This document shows, piece by piece, positions 22,633-56,038 of a stretch of DNA of 64,000 bases; position 1 is the stretch's first letter, and every line of letters starts with the position of its first letter. The stretch spans positions 45,541,460 to 45,605,459 of the forward strand of contig OU862913.1 of the NCBI GenBank assembly GCA_917880885.1, in the 5' to 3' direction. A program made the translations under genes and the position numbers. The DNA comes from Limnephilus marmoratus (Eukaryota; Arthropoda; Insecta; Trichoptera; Limnephilidae). The notes beneath the pieces are model-generated. The model made no database searches, was not told the origin of the DNA, and was given only the letters and a program-made list of their open reading frames with translations.

Positions 22633-22876
22633 TTGAAAGCTTATTTCACCGGCTTTCAAAAACAGTGTTTAGTTTTCAAATAGGTTCAGAAGTATTCCAT
22701 TCATTTGAATTTTATTGCAAAGCGGAAATATTGTGACTTCTGACTTTGAGCAACACTGACTTACACTAATAAACAAGCCATAATATTAGCTGTTTTCTTA
22801 ATTCAAATGAATAGTGGAAATTAATTACATATTAGTCTAATTTTTGCACTGATAATTCGTGGTGGAATTCCATTGT

Positions 22877-23095
22877 ATTAGAATTTGAAATTAAAACACT
22901 TTTGTACTTTCTTCCACTAATTTTATATTTCACCAGGACCGGTTTCATCCTATTACGGACATTTTCAGACTTTTCATCCTATTACGGACATTTTCAGACC
23001 AGTCTGAAAATGTCCGTAATAGGATGAAACCGATCCTGGTGAAATATAAAATTAGTGGAAGAAGGTACAAAAGTGTTTTAATTTCAAATTCTAAT
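22877..23095. repeat. foldback element
   Basis: About 92-bp arms (attagaatttgaaattaaaa... and its reverse complement) meet at a centre in which ttttcatcctattacggaca is partly tandem. No TSD seen. Confidence 0.75.
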
Positions 23096-23164
23096 TACAT
23101 ATTAGTTTATGAAAACAGCAAAAAAAAATCCAAATTTTCCATTAATTTGAATGAAGCAAGGAGT

Positions 23165-23650
23165 GAGTGCCTATCCATTTACGGCTAGGATTCCTGTTTC
23201 AATTGCAAGATCACCCCACTATCCAATTTGGCAGCCACCTCTGATCTAGAGCCTCAAAATAACTAACAACTCTTGACTTGGGCAGAAAAAGTTCAATTTG
23301 GGAGGCGGGTGTGGGTCCCGCCGCCCCGGGAACCATTTATTGGATAACCTCTGCCACAGGTCACCCTATGTGGTTCGCTACGTTTGGTTTGGGTGCCCGG
23401 GTTCATGGGGTGAGGTTTTGTCCAAGTGGGCAACCCAGCCGGATCAGTAGAGACTGGTTGAGGGAGACCTTTTGACTTCCCCAGCCGTACTCTCTCGAGC
23501 CGTCGTCTTTTACCGCAGTGGGAGGAATAGATTCATACATTTGTCACTCCTGGGCACACTGACTCCCAGATTCCTACCCACCCTTTTATATGCCTAAAAT
23601 ACCTTTTTCCTTCCTCTCTACCCCTCGTATCTTCCTCTACTTCCTTTCTG
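23165..23650 (+). repeat. LINE fragment joined to a SINE-B copy
   Basis: 23200..23285 resembles the LINE at 51225..51300 (gccacctctg, gagctcc-like block). From ~23297 a SINE-B begins (gggaggcgggtgtggg) and continues to the ccttcctctc region, where it is cut off. Confidence 0.55.
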
Positions 23651-23708
23651 TAGTGTTCTGTAATTTTGTAGCAACACTAACAGATTCTCCAAACACTTTG
23701 TATGAAAT

Positions 23709-23900
23709 TTTCGTTATTTGTTTTTGGGGTGTTATGCCGTGTTGCGCTACCTCCTTCTTTAGCCAACGTTTCAGACAGCGTTGCAGTGTCCATCATCAGG
23801 GCAGATCCGGTAGATGTCATCTACACATCTACTGACAAATAACCCCAAAAACAAATAACGAAAATACTTTTGGCCGTGAAAATCTTAAAACGTATCTCAC
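23709..23900. mobile_element. small TIR MITE (family T)
   Basis: Starts ttttcgttatttgtttttgg and carries ggtgttatgccgtgttgc; the right part ends caaataacgaaaa. Related copy at 25979..26165. Confidence 0.65.
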
Positions 23901-24109
23901 TTTGTATGAAGATTACTTTTAGGGGATAAATAGATTCTTCATTTTTTATCTGGTTTTATTAATACTTCGCGTATACAATATGGACCTCGTTAGTCAAACT
24001 GACTAGGAGCTGGGTAAATTTTTTTTATTTTTTTTTTTTATTGTGTATTTTATTTAGATATAAAATTTGACATCTTATATCTAATGTTATCTTTTCTATG
24101 ACTACTACA

Positions 24110-24667
24110 ATATTATTTACTACCTACTGACTAAAATTTGGACTTTACAACATTAAGACATAATCCACGAAAAACTGCAAGACTTTTAGCCTCCTTAACA
24201 TTTACAGGGAGTTCATTGAACATTTTAAAACCTTTATTATAAATATTATTTTGTGTTCCTGATAAATTTGTGTTAGGAAGCCTAAAATCGTTGCAGTTTC
24301 TCGTAGGATAACAATGAACTGTACTGTTGATTCTAACATTATTCAACATATAATCTGGTAACATTTTATTTTTTAACTTATAAATAAAAACTAGGGTATT
24401 AAAAACTAATCTTTGCCACACACTTAATATATTGAGTTGGCGTTGCATGGTTTTTATCCTGGTATACCTGCTACAGCACAATATAGATCTCATGCCTCTG
24501 TTCTGAATTATTTCCATTCTTTTAATTTGTGTTTTATTGCTCAGAAAGATTACACTTGAGCAATAATTCAGATGGGATGCTACAGTTGTGTTATAGACCA
24601 ATTTCCTAGTTTTAATGTCTAATTTTCCCTTTATCCTACTTGAGGTGTGTAGAATCAAATCCAGCAT
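24110..24667 (-). pseudogene. LINE ORF2 C-terminal fragment (non-LTR retrotransposon)
   Basis: A 178-codon frame, 24131..24667. Visible motifs: NTTVASHLNYCSSVIFLSNK (thumb/connection region), IIQNRGMRSIL, and GFKMFNELPVNVKEAKSLAV (the N-[ED]-L-P motif near LINE C-termini), ending in VVKSKF and a stop. The catalytic FADD box is upstream and absent. The same LINE's last 250 bases recur at 46964..47229. Read through a start Met only because the frame is cut; it is a dead 5'-truncated copy. Confidence 0.75.
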
Positions 24668-25004
24668 TCTCCACTTTTTTTCAAAAATGGACTAATGATG
24701 CAACTTTGTTAATGATTCACTCTTTTACCTAGAAAAGCAGTTATTTGGCATTAAAACCAACTCTTTATGCTTTAAAAATCCATTTTAAAAACTGCGTTAG
24801 TATCAAAGGCAGCAATCTCCAACGCACTAAGAAACAAAACCAGCATTCTCCAATTTGACCAATGGTAAGCCTCCATTTGATCACGTGACAACATGGCCGC
24901 CCATACAAAATTGTATGGTCGTGTGTTGAATCTGTCGCTCTAATTTTACTGTTTTAAATAGTTCGGAGTGAATTTAGAAATAAAAACAAAATGCCAGTGT
25001 AATT

Positions 25005-25160
25005 ATGGACTCTCACTCTTCATCCGTGCCCAAGAAAAACGCAAGGAAGAAGTCAAGGAATCCAGAAAAATGGAAAGCAAAAGTAGTCAAAATTCTAAGA
25101 TGAGCTGTCATAAAATACCGTTTATTTCAGAGGCGTGGAGTGGCAAAAGATTTTTTTAGG
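25005..25160 (+). pseudogene. fragment of a transposon-derived KRNPEKWK-type protein
   Basis: Frame from 25005: MDSHSSSVPKKNARKKSRNP, EKWKAKVVKILR, stop, then VIKYRLFQRRGVAK. The basic RNPEKWK segment is like the N-terminal region of a transposon-derived family common in insects. One in-frame stop; the rest is missing. Tentative. Confidence 0.3.
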
Positions 25161-25434
25161 TGTTAATTAAAATTCATAAATTAAATTAATACGCATAGAC
25201 ATGCTTTACTTTTATAATTAAATCTAGGATTCATAGCCTTGCACATAAACATTCCGAATTACATGTTTAGTGTTGAAAATTTTGCGAGTTTCAAGCCAAT
25301 TTAGATAAAAATAATTAACCTTCATTATTTTTCTTCTTTTTTTTAAATTTTCTCTGTTAAAATTATTATTTTTTGAAGTGAAAGCTTCTTTAGTACCTTT
25401 GTGATTTGAAACTCAATGAAACAAAAAAGCGACA

Positions 25435-25595
25435 CTAAAAATAGACAAACGCATACATCTATAGATTAAGGCTGCAAAAGAATAAGATAATAATTGATCT
25501 CCTCTTCGTGCAGTGCTTGTCCCCACTCTTGTCTACTTTAGTTTTCTGCAGGTTTCATTTGTACCGCGTGCGAACTGAACACTTGTATTTTTTTA
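25435..25595 (+). repeat. dispersed repeat, partner of 12055..12215
   Basis: Shares blocks with the znfB-intron repeat. Followed immediately by a SINE-B in reverse. Confidence 0.5.
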
Positions 25596-25596
25596 C

Positions 25597-26245
25597 ATTA
25601 GCTCCACACAGGAGGCCCTGAGGAAAATAATTCCACTCAGGGCCTTTGTCTTCTTTGGGGATACTGTGTGAAGGGTCTTTTTAGGAAAAGAAGGCGAGAA
25701 GGTTCTGGGAAGGAAAAAGGTATTACGGGTGGGTAGGAATCTGGGGATCAGTGTGTCCAGAAGTGACGGATGTATAAATCTATCCCTCTCACTGCCATGT
25801 TTCGAGAGATCACAGCTGGAGAAGTCAAAGGAACTCCCACAACTATTCTCTCCCGATCCGGCCTGCAATCCAGCAGGTGGGCAGACGCATCCGCCGCCAA
25901 GACCCGGACAAACCTCACTCCATAAACCCGGGCATCCCAGCTAAGTCACTAAACGTAGCGAACCACTTGAACAGAGGTTTTCGTTATTTGTTTTTGGGGT
26001 GTTACGCCATGTTGCGCTACCTCCTTCTTTAGCCAAAGTGCCAAAGCAAATGTTTGGGACAGCGTTGCAGTGTCCGAAACTTTGACTAAGAAGGAGGTAG
26101 CACTACACGGCATAACACCCCAATAACAAAAACGAAAAAACTTTTGGCTGTGAAAATCTAAAGTCATATCTATGGCAGAGGTAGATATTGTTTATCCAAT
26201 AAATGGTACCCGGGGTGGCGGTACCCATACACACCTCCCAAATTC
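25597..26245 (-). repeat. SINE-B copy interrupted by a family T MITE
   Basis: Minus strand: 5' part 26166..26245, 3' part 25597..25978 ending with the hairpin tail (ctgagtggaat...tcctcagggcc). The 187 bp between (25979..26165) are family T MITE. Confidence 0.75.
25979..26165. mobile_element. family T MITE inside SINE-B
   Basis: Starts ttttcgttatttgtttttgg, gtgttacgccatgttgcgct; complementary string near the right side (ggaggtagcactacacggc, aacaaaaacgaaaa). Confidence 0.7.
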
Positions 26246-26372
26246 AATACTGTATGAGTACATTACAAAACCTATTTTTATTTGAATTATACTAAAATTA
26301 AAATCATAATAATAATCACGAACTTCCCTGTGATTTGGTCGGTCCATTATTGTGACGTCATATTTATTTGTC

Positions 26373-26643
26373 AGTATCAAAGTCAGCTTTCTCCACACGT
26401 GTGAGAAACAAAAGCAGCATTCTCCTTAGGTGAGTATCAAATGCAGCAATCTCCATAATTAAATCCGTTATAACTAATCAATCAATACAATAAACAAATT
26501 CTACTTTGGAAATTATAATAGATACGCAGTTTCCCCTTTTGAATAAAATTATAAACTTATAAATACGTGAAAATTGTTGAAATGAAACGTTTTTTTTGGT
26601 TTTCTCAAAATAACACTTTTTGGAGAATGCTGCCTTTGATTCT
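26373..26643. repeat. repeat with GTATCAAAG...CAGCATTCTCC ends
   Basis: Left tatcaaagtcagctttctcc, right ggagaatgctgcctttgatt (inverted). The left block also occurs at 24811..24865 in the same direction. A small TIR element or the remains of a larger one spanning 24811..26643. Confidence 0.45.
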
Positions 26644-26834
26644 ATACCCCTCACTTAAGAAATTAATCTTTTTGGCAATTGGTTCTGAAGGGAGAGTTTT
26701 ACTCAACACCCTCTCTCTGAGCTCCCCGTCCCTCTGTTGAACATCTTAGGTACTAAGCTACCTGCCATCTAGCAGAATCTATGGACAGTTCTTATCACTG
26801 CCATCTATGTCTAAAAGCCAGAAGCTTTTTAGAT

Positions 26835-27005
26835 ACACAACACTTTCCCTAAAAAGACCCTTCACACAGCTCCCCAAAGATGACATAGGCCCCGATGGAA
26901 ATCGTTTTTCTTGGGGCCTCCTCCCCTCTATTCCTTAAAAAGACACTCCACACATCATCCCCAAACACAACATTGGCCCTGAGGGAAGTTTTCTCCCTAA
27001 TGGAA
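26835..27005 (+). repeat. two SINE-B/LINE tail fragments in tandem
   Basis: Two successive versions of the acccttcacacagc...gatgacataggcccgatg tail (26850.. and 26935..). Confidence 0.6.
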
Positions 27006-27321
27006 ATAACAAATTTACAAAAGATTACCAGGAAAAGTCAAACAAAACAACAAAAAATAGAAATTATTATCTTTAATTCAAAAACAAGTACAGAAAACTC
27101 TCACCAAATATTATTCTTAACAACTATTCAACTACAAACTAAATGCATTTACTTTTACAACATTATTATGTAACATATTACTTAAAACTTCACCATAGTG
27201 ACCTCTGTATAAGAAATCGTAGCAATGTCTATAATGGCCCTCAATAATAGATTTGATTTTCAAATTAGCGTCCGTACGTAATTAATTCATTTTTAAATTC
27301 TTACTGAGGTAAAGAAACCAA
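27006..27321. other. AT-rich spacer, nothing recognised
   Basis: Only chance open frames. Confidence 0.35.
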
Positions 27322-27676
27322 TATATAATACTAATATTATAAATGCGAAACTGCGTGTGTTTGTTTGTTACGCTTTCACGCCTAAACCACTAAACCGATT
27401 TTAAAAATTCTTTCACCAATAGAAAGCTACATTTTCAGCGAGTGACATAGGCTGTATATAATGGTAAGCTCTGGCATTATAAAATTTGTGTAAATGAAAA
27501 TGTGTGTATTTCATATATTTTAGCGGCAGGGAGGAAAGGCAGGAGGAAGGTGGGGTTTGCGGAGAGGGTAGAGACGGGGAAAATGGAAGGGAATGGGACG
27601 CACGGGAAAGGACATGCAGGGAGAACCAATTTATTTATTTGAATGGCATTGCAACGCATGCCGGGTACCAGCTAGT
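27322..27676 (+). mobile_element. non-autonomous Helitron
   Basis: 5' part tactaatattataaatgcga, an internal purine-rich stretch, and 3' end gcatgccgggtaccagctag, with the CTAG terminus preceded by a short hairpin. No TIR or TSD, as expected for a Helitron. Confidence 0.75.
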
Positions 27677-27854
27677 GTATATTATAAAAGAAAGTGTAAC
27701 ACAATGTGTGTGCCGCTAAAGCTCTGAAACGAGTCCCGGTACGATCAAGGGAATTATATAGTGCGGTAGCTCCCTATTCCCCATCCATGAAGAAGGTTCC
27801 CGTTTTTACCTGAAGGGTGTGCTTTTGACGATATAAGGGCTGGAAGTTTTGCCC

Positions 27855-27993
27855 TCTAGAAATTTCTAGAACAGTCCAGAACATTCGAGAGTATTCGAGA
27901 GAGAGTATCCCAGAATATTCTGGAATTTTTGGGAATAGTCTGGAATCTTCGGGAACATCCCAGATCATTGTGGAACATTCCAGAACACTCTAT
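27855..27993. promoter_or_regulatory. cluster of heat-shock-element-like pentamers
   Basis: Contains agaaatttctagaac (three alternating GAA/TTC units in correct 5-bp phase), gaatattctggaa, gaacattccagaac and further imperfect units over ~140 bp. That is the arrangement bound by heat-shock factor trimers. No intact gene starts next to it, so it may belong to a repeat. Sequence reading only. Confidence 0.45.
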
Positions 27994-28013
27994 ACCACTC
28001 CCCCAAAGGAAAT

Positions 28014-28304
28014 ATGCAATCATTATCATACATCTCCCTCAAACTTATAAAGAAAATGAAACGCAATCCCCGTCGCCGTAGCGGAGCCGTAATAAAATAC
28101 ATCTGTTTCCTCCAAAGGAAAAAAGTAGTAATTTGGAAGAAGCAGACACATGTATTTTGTGTGTCTCATCTGTTGTCTTACCATTATTCAATGTGTAAGA
28201 AAGAGCTGCAGCATTATAACGATAAGGAAAGTATGTTTATTGCCTTTTTTTGCCGTCACGGTACTGTAACCGTGAATCGTCACGCTAAATATAAAAGTGT
28301 CTAA
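28014..28304 (+). pseudogene. unrecognised 96-codon frame, possibly Harbinger-like
   Basis: Arg/Lys-rich start (MKRNPRRRSGAVIKYICF), then a segment HYSMCKKELQHYNDKE that resembles the [HY]-x-[TS]-L-x-x-E-L region of Harbinger/ALP1-type transposase N-termini. No catalytic residues present. It lies 3' of the aminopeptidase gene. Could be a chance frame. Confidence 0.25.
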
Positions 28305-28576
28305 TGACACAAATGCAAAAATTAAACAACAAAATTATAAGAATTTCAAACATGCACAATTCAATAGAATGCAATTTTGAGCTATACACGGAGGCCACAA
28401 GCTAATGTAATATCTAACACCTGCGCATAAAGTTTAATATTGCTTGAAGAAGTAACGTTTCAAAGCAAAATGCAAACAGATTTGATAACCATCTGGCAAC
28501 GCGGCATTTTTTATTGCTGAATTTGAATCACTTGTATTGAGGGCCATTAACAAGTGGCAAACAAACTTAAGAGTGT

Positions 28577-51039
<22,463 letters not shown>

Positions 51040-51745
51040 TATGTTTGCCACGATTTGATAGGCCCTCCATTGATATGCTTGGTGTAACCCTAAGTGACCA
51101 GCTCAGGTACGGGGGCTCCATCGAAGCCAGAGTAAAGTTAGCATTCCAAAAACAGGGCGTACTGTACAGGGCCCGCAGATACTTTAATAGTATACAACTG
51201 CTAACCCTGTACAAATCAGGTTGAATCCCCTCAGTTGAATTTGACCGCCACCTCTGGTCTGGAGCTCCAAAATACCTGAAAAACCCTCGACTCTGTGCAA
51301 AAACGGGCGGTCCATTTGATCTCCATCTTAACAGACGGATTGCAATCTTTAGAGCACAGGCGTCGGGTGGGAATGCTATCCTTGTTCTACCGGTATTACA
51401 ATGGAAGATGCTCCGAGGAACTATCGTCATTGATCCCTTCGGCAGCAGTGCATAGGGGGGAAACACGCCAAACGCGTGCCCAACATATGTACATGTTTGA
51501 CATTTGTCACATGACAACGGGTCGCTTCTTCGACCCGATCTTGTGTTCAACAACTCGGTTGTGGAACGATTTACTGGCCTCTGTGTTTCCTCCTTCCTTC
51601 AACATGGGTCTCTTCAAGACCAATGTTCATTCCTTCCTCTCCTCAAAAAGAACCTCCACACAGCATCTCAGATGACATAGGCCCTGAGGGACATTATTTC
51701 CTCAGGGCCTCCTGTGCGGAGTTAATGTAATAAAAATAAATAAAT
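51040..51745 (+). pseudogene. jockey-like LINE ORF2 end; likely partner of SINE-B
   Basis: Encodes PSIDMLGVTLSDQLRYGGSI, ARRYFNSIQLLTLYKSG, then in another frame LEHRRRVGMLSLFYRYYNGR, TTRLWNDLLASVFPPSFNMG and FLSSKRTSTQHLR (51295..51675): the C-terminal third of a non-LTR polymerase. The 3' UTR has the hairpin ggccctgaggga / tcctcagggcc and a (taaa)n tail, the same as in SINE-B copies, which even keep the FLS-KRPSTQH coding end. One frameshift; 5' truncated. Confidence 0.78.
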
Positions 51746-52022
51746 AACAACATTTGACAGCAACTTAGAGCCAATATATATAATTGATAAATAAATTAAT
51801 ATCGAACTTTTCCAATGTAGAATTTCTAATAAAATGTAACCTATATGACGAATTGTCTGAAAATGACGTAGATACATACGCTGGAATTATTATTTTTTAA
51901 TTTATAAACTAACGTTTAGACAAGATTTTTATGCATAGCACAAAGGGTAACAATTATTATAAGCAATAATTGTCAACCTGAAACACTCATTTACATTGAA
52001 AAATCTTCTGAGAAAAGATACT

Positions 52023-52095
52023 TGCCGCCAACGGGACTTGAACCCGTGTCCTTCCGATTGCCGGTCGAATGCTCTGACCACTGAGCTATGGGGGC
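52023..52095 (-). tRNA. tRNA-like gene, copy 1 (anticodon position reads GGC)
   Basis: 73 nt, acceptor gcccccat / ttggcggc with one C-C mismatch, box A tagctcagtgg and box B ggttcaagtcc both perfect, anticodon stem ttcga/tcgga, and TTTT within ten bases downstream. Odd points: C instead of U at position 33, and an Ala-GGC anticodon, which eukaryotes normally do not use. A tRNA-derived repeat is as likely as a working gene. Confidence 0.5.
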
Positions 52096-52521
52096 TTATC
52101 TAATACCCGCCAAATAATTCAATATATACTAGTGTTTCATTCAACAATTACTGCTTATTATATTTTTATTTTTATCTTTTTATTTATATCTTTTCTCGGA
52201 AGATTTTTCAATGTAAATGAGTGTTTCAGGTTGACAATTATTGCTTATAATAATTGTTACCCTTTGTGCTATGCATAAAAATCTAGTCTAAACGTTAGTT
52301 TATAAATTAAAAAATAATAATTAATATTTAACAAGTTTAAGTATTTCCCCAATAAATGCAGACATAATTTGTCTCGACGCCACCTAGCGAGGGATTTAAC
52401 ACTAACAATGTCTCTCTCGCAAAAATAAAGTTGGTTGTTTTCAGGTGGAAAAAATATAATAAGCAGTAATTGTTGAATGAAACACTAGTATATATTGAAT
52501 TATTTGGCGGGTATTTGATAA

Positions 52522-52594
52522 GCCCCCATAGCTCAGTGGTCAGAGCATTCGACCGGCAATCGGAAGGACACGGGTTCAAGTCCCGTTGGCGGCA
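52522..52594 (+). tRNA. tRNA-like gene, copy 2, identical to copy 1
   Basis: All 73 bases equal copy 1, in inverted orientation, again followed by TTTT (52600..52603). Identity despite diverged surroundings suggests recent duplication or gene conversion. Confidence 0.5.
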
Positions 52595-52850
52595 AGTATC
52601 TTTTCTCGGAAGATTTTTCAATGTAAATGAGTGTTGCAGGTTGACAATTATTGCTTATAATAATCGCTGGAATTATGTTATCAGATTATTATGTACGAAT
52701 GTAAAAATACTGATTTATCTAATCTCTAATCAAATAATAATTTTCTACGGAAACGAAGATAACGTTTTAAATTGCGAATTTTATCGAATGAAAGATAAAA
52801 ATATTTATTGTTGTTGGCCTGTGTGTAAAGACTAGTGATCGATCTTAAGG

Positions 52851-53285
52851 GCCCGCAACCCGGATTTGTACCGATTTATTACATATTTCCCTTAAACACG
52901 GTAAGTTTTAAAGCTCTTAAAAAAATATATGTTATTCTTGAAGATAATATCTAGACCTTGCCCGTGCCGAAAGGCAAATTATATAAAATTCCCTCGATAG
53001 AAAAAAATCGCAAAGTATGCTCCAAAAATTATTATTAACACGTTTGTTTCAGTTATTTTACAAGTTATATGTATGAAAAAATTCACAGTATTTTTTTTAA
53101 TGCTGTTTAAGATAATGCCCGCGAGATTTTTGCTCTATTTTAAGCGAGTTGTGTTTTATTAAACATTTTCGCAATTTTTGCATCGATTTTGTCGCTGTAA
53201 ATTTTAGCGCTCTCCTCTAACATTCGTAATTTCGTATCTCTCCATCTTTTTCTTTTCGGGCCCGGTTGCAGAGCCTTAAGGAATA
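52851..53285 (-). repeat. hAT fragment, reverse copy of 20820..21230
   Basis: Shared blocks in reverse: gggcccgaaaagaaaaagat, acgaaattacgaatgttaga, catataacttgtaaaataac, ttcggcacgggcaaggtcta. Ends are not visible. Confidence 0.75.
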
Positions 53286-53919
53286 TTGATAAACGCATAT
53301 GCATAAATTGGAAACTCTAACTCGTGAAAACAGCAAATCTTCCTTTTTTAGGAAGGCAGCATAGACATATGAATATTACTAGACCTACCCTAAGTGATAA
53401 AAGCGTATTATTTCCCCCTCCCCATACCGGTTCCATTGAAACCGGCTGGGATTGAGTATGGCTTCGCATGAATCTAAAAATTCTTCTGCGAGCCAGCGTC
53501 GAGCGCTCATCAGTGCATTTTACGAAATAACACCGCAAAAAACATGGTTTGTGTTTTGAAAACGTGTAAATATATACTATCACTCGAGATACATGGCGTG
53601 TGCTCGACGATGTTTACCAGGGTAAGTAAATTATGAAACATTTGTAAAAGTGTCCTAACTAAATACGGCAACAAAATATTGGAATCTCAAAATAGGCAAA
53701 CTTTTCTTTGCCGTATTTAGACTTCGCAAATTTGTTCATTACGCGGCGAGCAATTCGCGCTCCCATGTAAAAAGGTCTATTCATTTAAAAGCAGAGTTTA
53801 CTTTTAAGAACTAAATGGTGATATTATAATGCGAGATGACTATATACTGTCATATTGAGTTATCGACGAATCACATATCTCCAAAGTCATCTTCCCGCCC
53901 TACGCCGTCTTGTCGGAGG
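53286..53919. other. intergenic; one possible short exon only
   Basis: 53544..53621 could be a first exon (ATG, 26 codons, donor gtaagt), discussed under rejected items. Nothing else supported. Confidence 0.35.
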
Positions 53920-54385
53920 CGTCTACTAATATCTACAGGAATTCCAAAAACTGAAAAAATCGAACTAATATCTATGGGAACCAAAGTGTTGACGAATATC
54001 TACAGCTCAAACTGTTGACTAATATCTATAAGAACCAAAGTGTTGGCGAATATCTACAGCACTGGCGGAGGTTAGATTTGCAATTATGTATAGCATATTG
54101 GAATATTGCGCATGCAGTTTAAAAAACTTAATTTATGTAAGTATGCATGTAAAAATCCCTAATATCGGACTATTGGACACATTTAGCTGATTAGTCCAAA
54201 CTACGCTCTATAGATATTAGTTCAACCTACGCTCTGTAGACATTAGTCAACACTCTGAAGTTCGTAGATATTAGTTCAACATAGGAGCTGTAGATATTCG
54301 TCCGACATACAGGCTGTAGATATTAGTATCTGGAGTCGTTGTTGTCTACCCCTCACCTTTATGTTCTGGTCTACTAATATTCACA
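53920..54385. repeat. array of actaatatctacag repeats in two opposed blocks
   Basis: About five units containing (g)actaatatctacag or gcgaatatctacag at 53922..54060, then about five reversed units (ctgtagatattagt) at 54205..54320, with gtctactaatat also at 54371. The blocks can pair with each other. Confidence 0.65.
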
Positions 54386-54417
54386 TGTCTATGGTAGGCA
54401 CCCTATTATTAAAATAA

Positions 54418-54500
54418 TTTGAAGTCAGTCGTTTGTTACGAGAGATAGGAAGGCTGATAGAAATATTGAAAGAAGGGTAAATGCAGGTAACATAGAATCA
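54418..54500 (+). pseudogene. short fragment of the 56440..57720 LINE
   Basis: Encodes FVTRDRKADRNIERRVNAGN, like FTRDGRADRDIERRVNAGN of the larger copy. Confidence 0.6.
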
Positions 54501-54525
54501 CATTTTGGAAGATCAAATCCTTGAA

Positions 54526-55988
54526 CTACTGTACAGTGGAGACCAACCCTAAGGTGCGGCGGTGCAACGCACTCCCAAAATTTTTGTCAATCTAAAAATT
54601 CCCGAGCGCCGAATAAAATACTATATTTCCGACACGCCTCATCACAAATCACAATACACACTTCGGTTATAATGCATACATAACATAGGTGTCTATGTAT
54701 ACCCGCTCGCGTAACAGATAACAGAAGCAGAACGTTTTGTTCCTATATTCAGGCCGGTAGTGCATTTGTCAAAGCGATCACAGAATCCAAGAGAATCCTT
54801 ACACAATTCTCCATGCGCCAAAATCGTAGGTAGGTATAATCCATTGCAAATTTAATTAAACCGCAGACGGCGATCTGAGAATTTCCACCATGTCAAAATG
54901 ACCAGATTGTTCAGTGGCATCTTAATCGAGGACGCGATCGTGTCATTTTATTATTGATATTGTGTGTTTAAATTAAGATCTACTCTTTTTTAGTCAATGT
55001 TTCGATCAGCGTCGACCATCTCTTATCTCTACAGCATACCAACCAACATAAACAATGAGACCCGTTGTGACAGGTCGCAGATCAATTACGCCATTGTTAT
55101 TAGTTTTTTTGGATGAGTCGGAAAGAGTAAAAAATGAGTACAATTATTAACCCTTCAAAAATTTGGCATTTTGTTCGGATGGTCAAAATATTTTCGCTTT
55201 ACAATAAAATGCAAATATTTGGAATATTTCTGAGCACATTCAAAAACCAAAAACTGTTTTAGAAAGGTGATGAAATACGCTTTCAAATTATAGAATTCGA
55301 AAAAAAAAAAAAAAAATTTATTATAAAATTTTTGCATACAAACATAAAAAAGTTTTCAAAATGGCTCACCTTACGTTTTTTCTAACTAAAGTTACTGATA
55401 ATAAAAAATAATAAAAACAAATACATATTTTATTAGACAAATGTATAACAAACACATATTGTAACCTCACTTTTTTGTCGCCCTATGAAAAATTATTTAT
55501 AAAAAATTCCCGAAGTTTCAAATTCTTTTTTTCAATTTGCGATTCAAAACTTTGTGTACATTTTACTTTTTTGGTGGCTATTTTTTAGATTGGAATATAA
55601 AGCGTGGTGTTTTTCCTTTCTAACACCGATTAGAACATATTTCTAACCATGATAGTAAGGAAGTTACGGCGTTTTATATGAGACCTATGTGCGTTGGGAC
55701 AAATATGGTCTCCTGTGATTAAACGGGTTAATGTTCATTTTATAAAAAACAATGCGCTGAACTTTAAAAAACGATTAGAAATTAAAAATAGTGGCTCGCC
55801 GCGGCCCAATTTAAATATTAAACAAGAGTGCAAGTCAAAAGCAAAAGAGACAACGAAAAATTGACCAAATCTACAAATAGGTAGGATGTTAATTCATAAT
55901 TAAATTCATTTTAATTAGAGTAGGTATATGTACAAGATTTTTAGCGCACCACCGATTTTTGTGAGCACCAGCCACCACTGCTACTGTA
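54526..55988. mobile_element. 1.4 kb hAT element, 8-bp TSD, with nested TTAA MITE
   Basis: Element 54534..55980 from cagtggagaccaaccc to gagcaccagccaccactg. Perfect duplication ctactgta at 54526..54533 and 55981..55988. No transposase frame recognised. Confidence 0.85.
55147..55731 (+). mobile_element. TTAA-type MITE (family P1), intact ends
   Basis: TTAA then cccttcaaaaatttgg; right end gattaaacggg then TTAA. Best-defined ends of the family. Confidence 0.85.
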
Positions 55989-56038
55989 CCGCCCACCATA
56001 AAATGTTGCTTTTATTTTCCAAAATACACTCAAATATA

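Larger units (their letters stand above)
51879..52676. mobile_element. inverted-repeat element with two tRNA-like genes
   Basis: Flanked by a 12-bp direct repeat cgctggaattat (51879..51890, 52665..52676). Order: arm X (51891..52022), tRNA on minus, block Y (52096..52165), X in reverse (52187..52322), a unique ~120 bp, Y in reverse, tRNA on plus, X in reverse truncated. A 12-bp duplication is longer than most DNA transposons give and suggests a retroelement-type insertion of a rearranged unit. Confidence 0.7.

Noticed and set aside
53544..53621. THAP-domain gene start
   Set aside because: Only two cysteines at the right spacing, no C-terminal THAP residues, no following exon; kept only as a low-interest observation.
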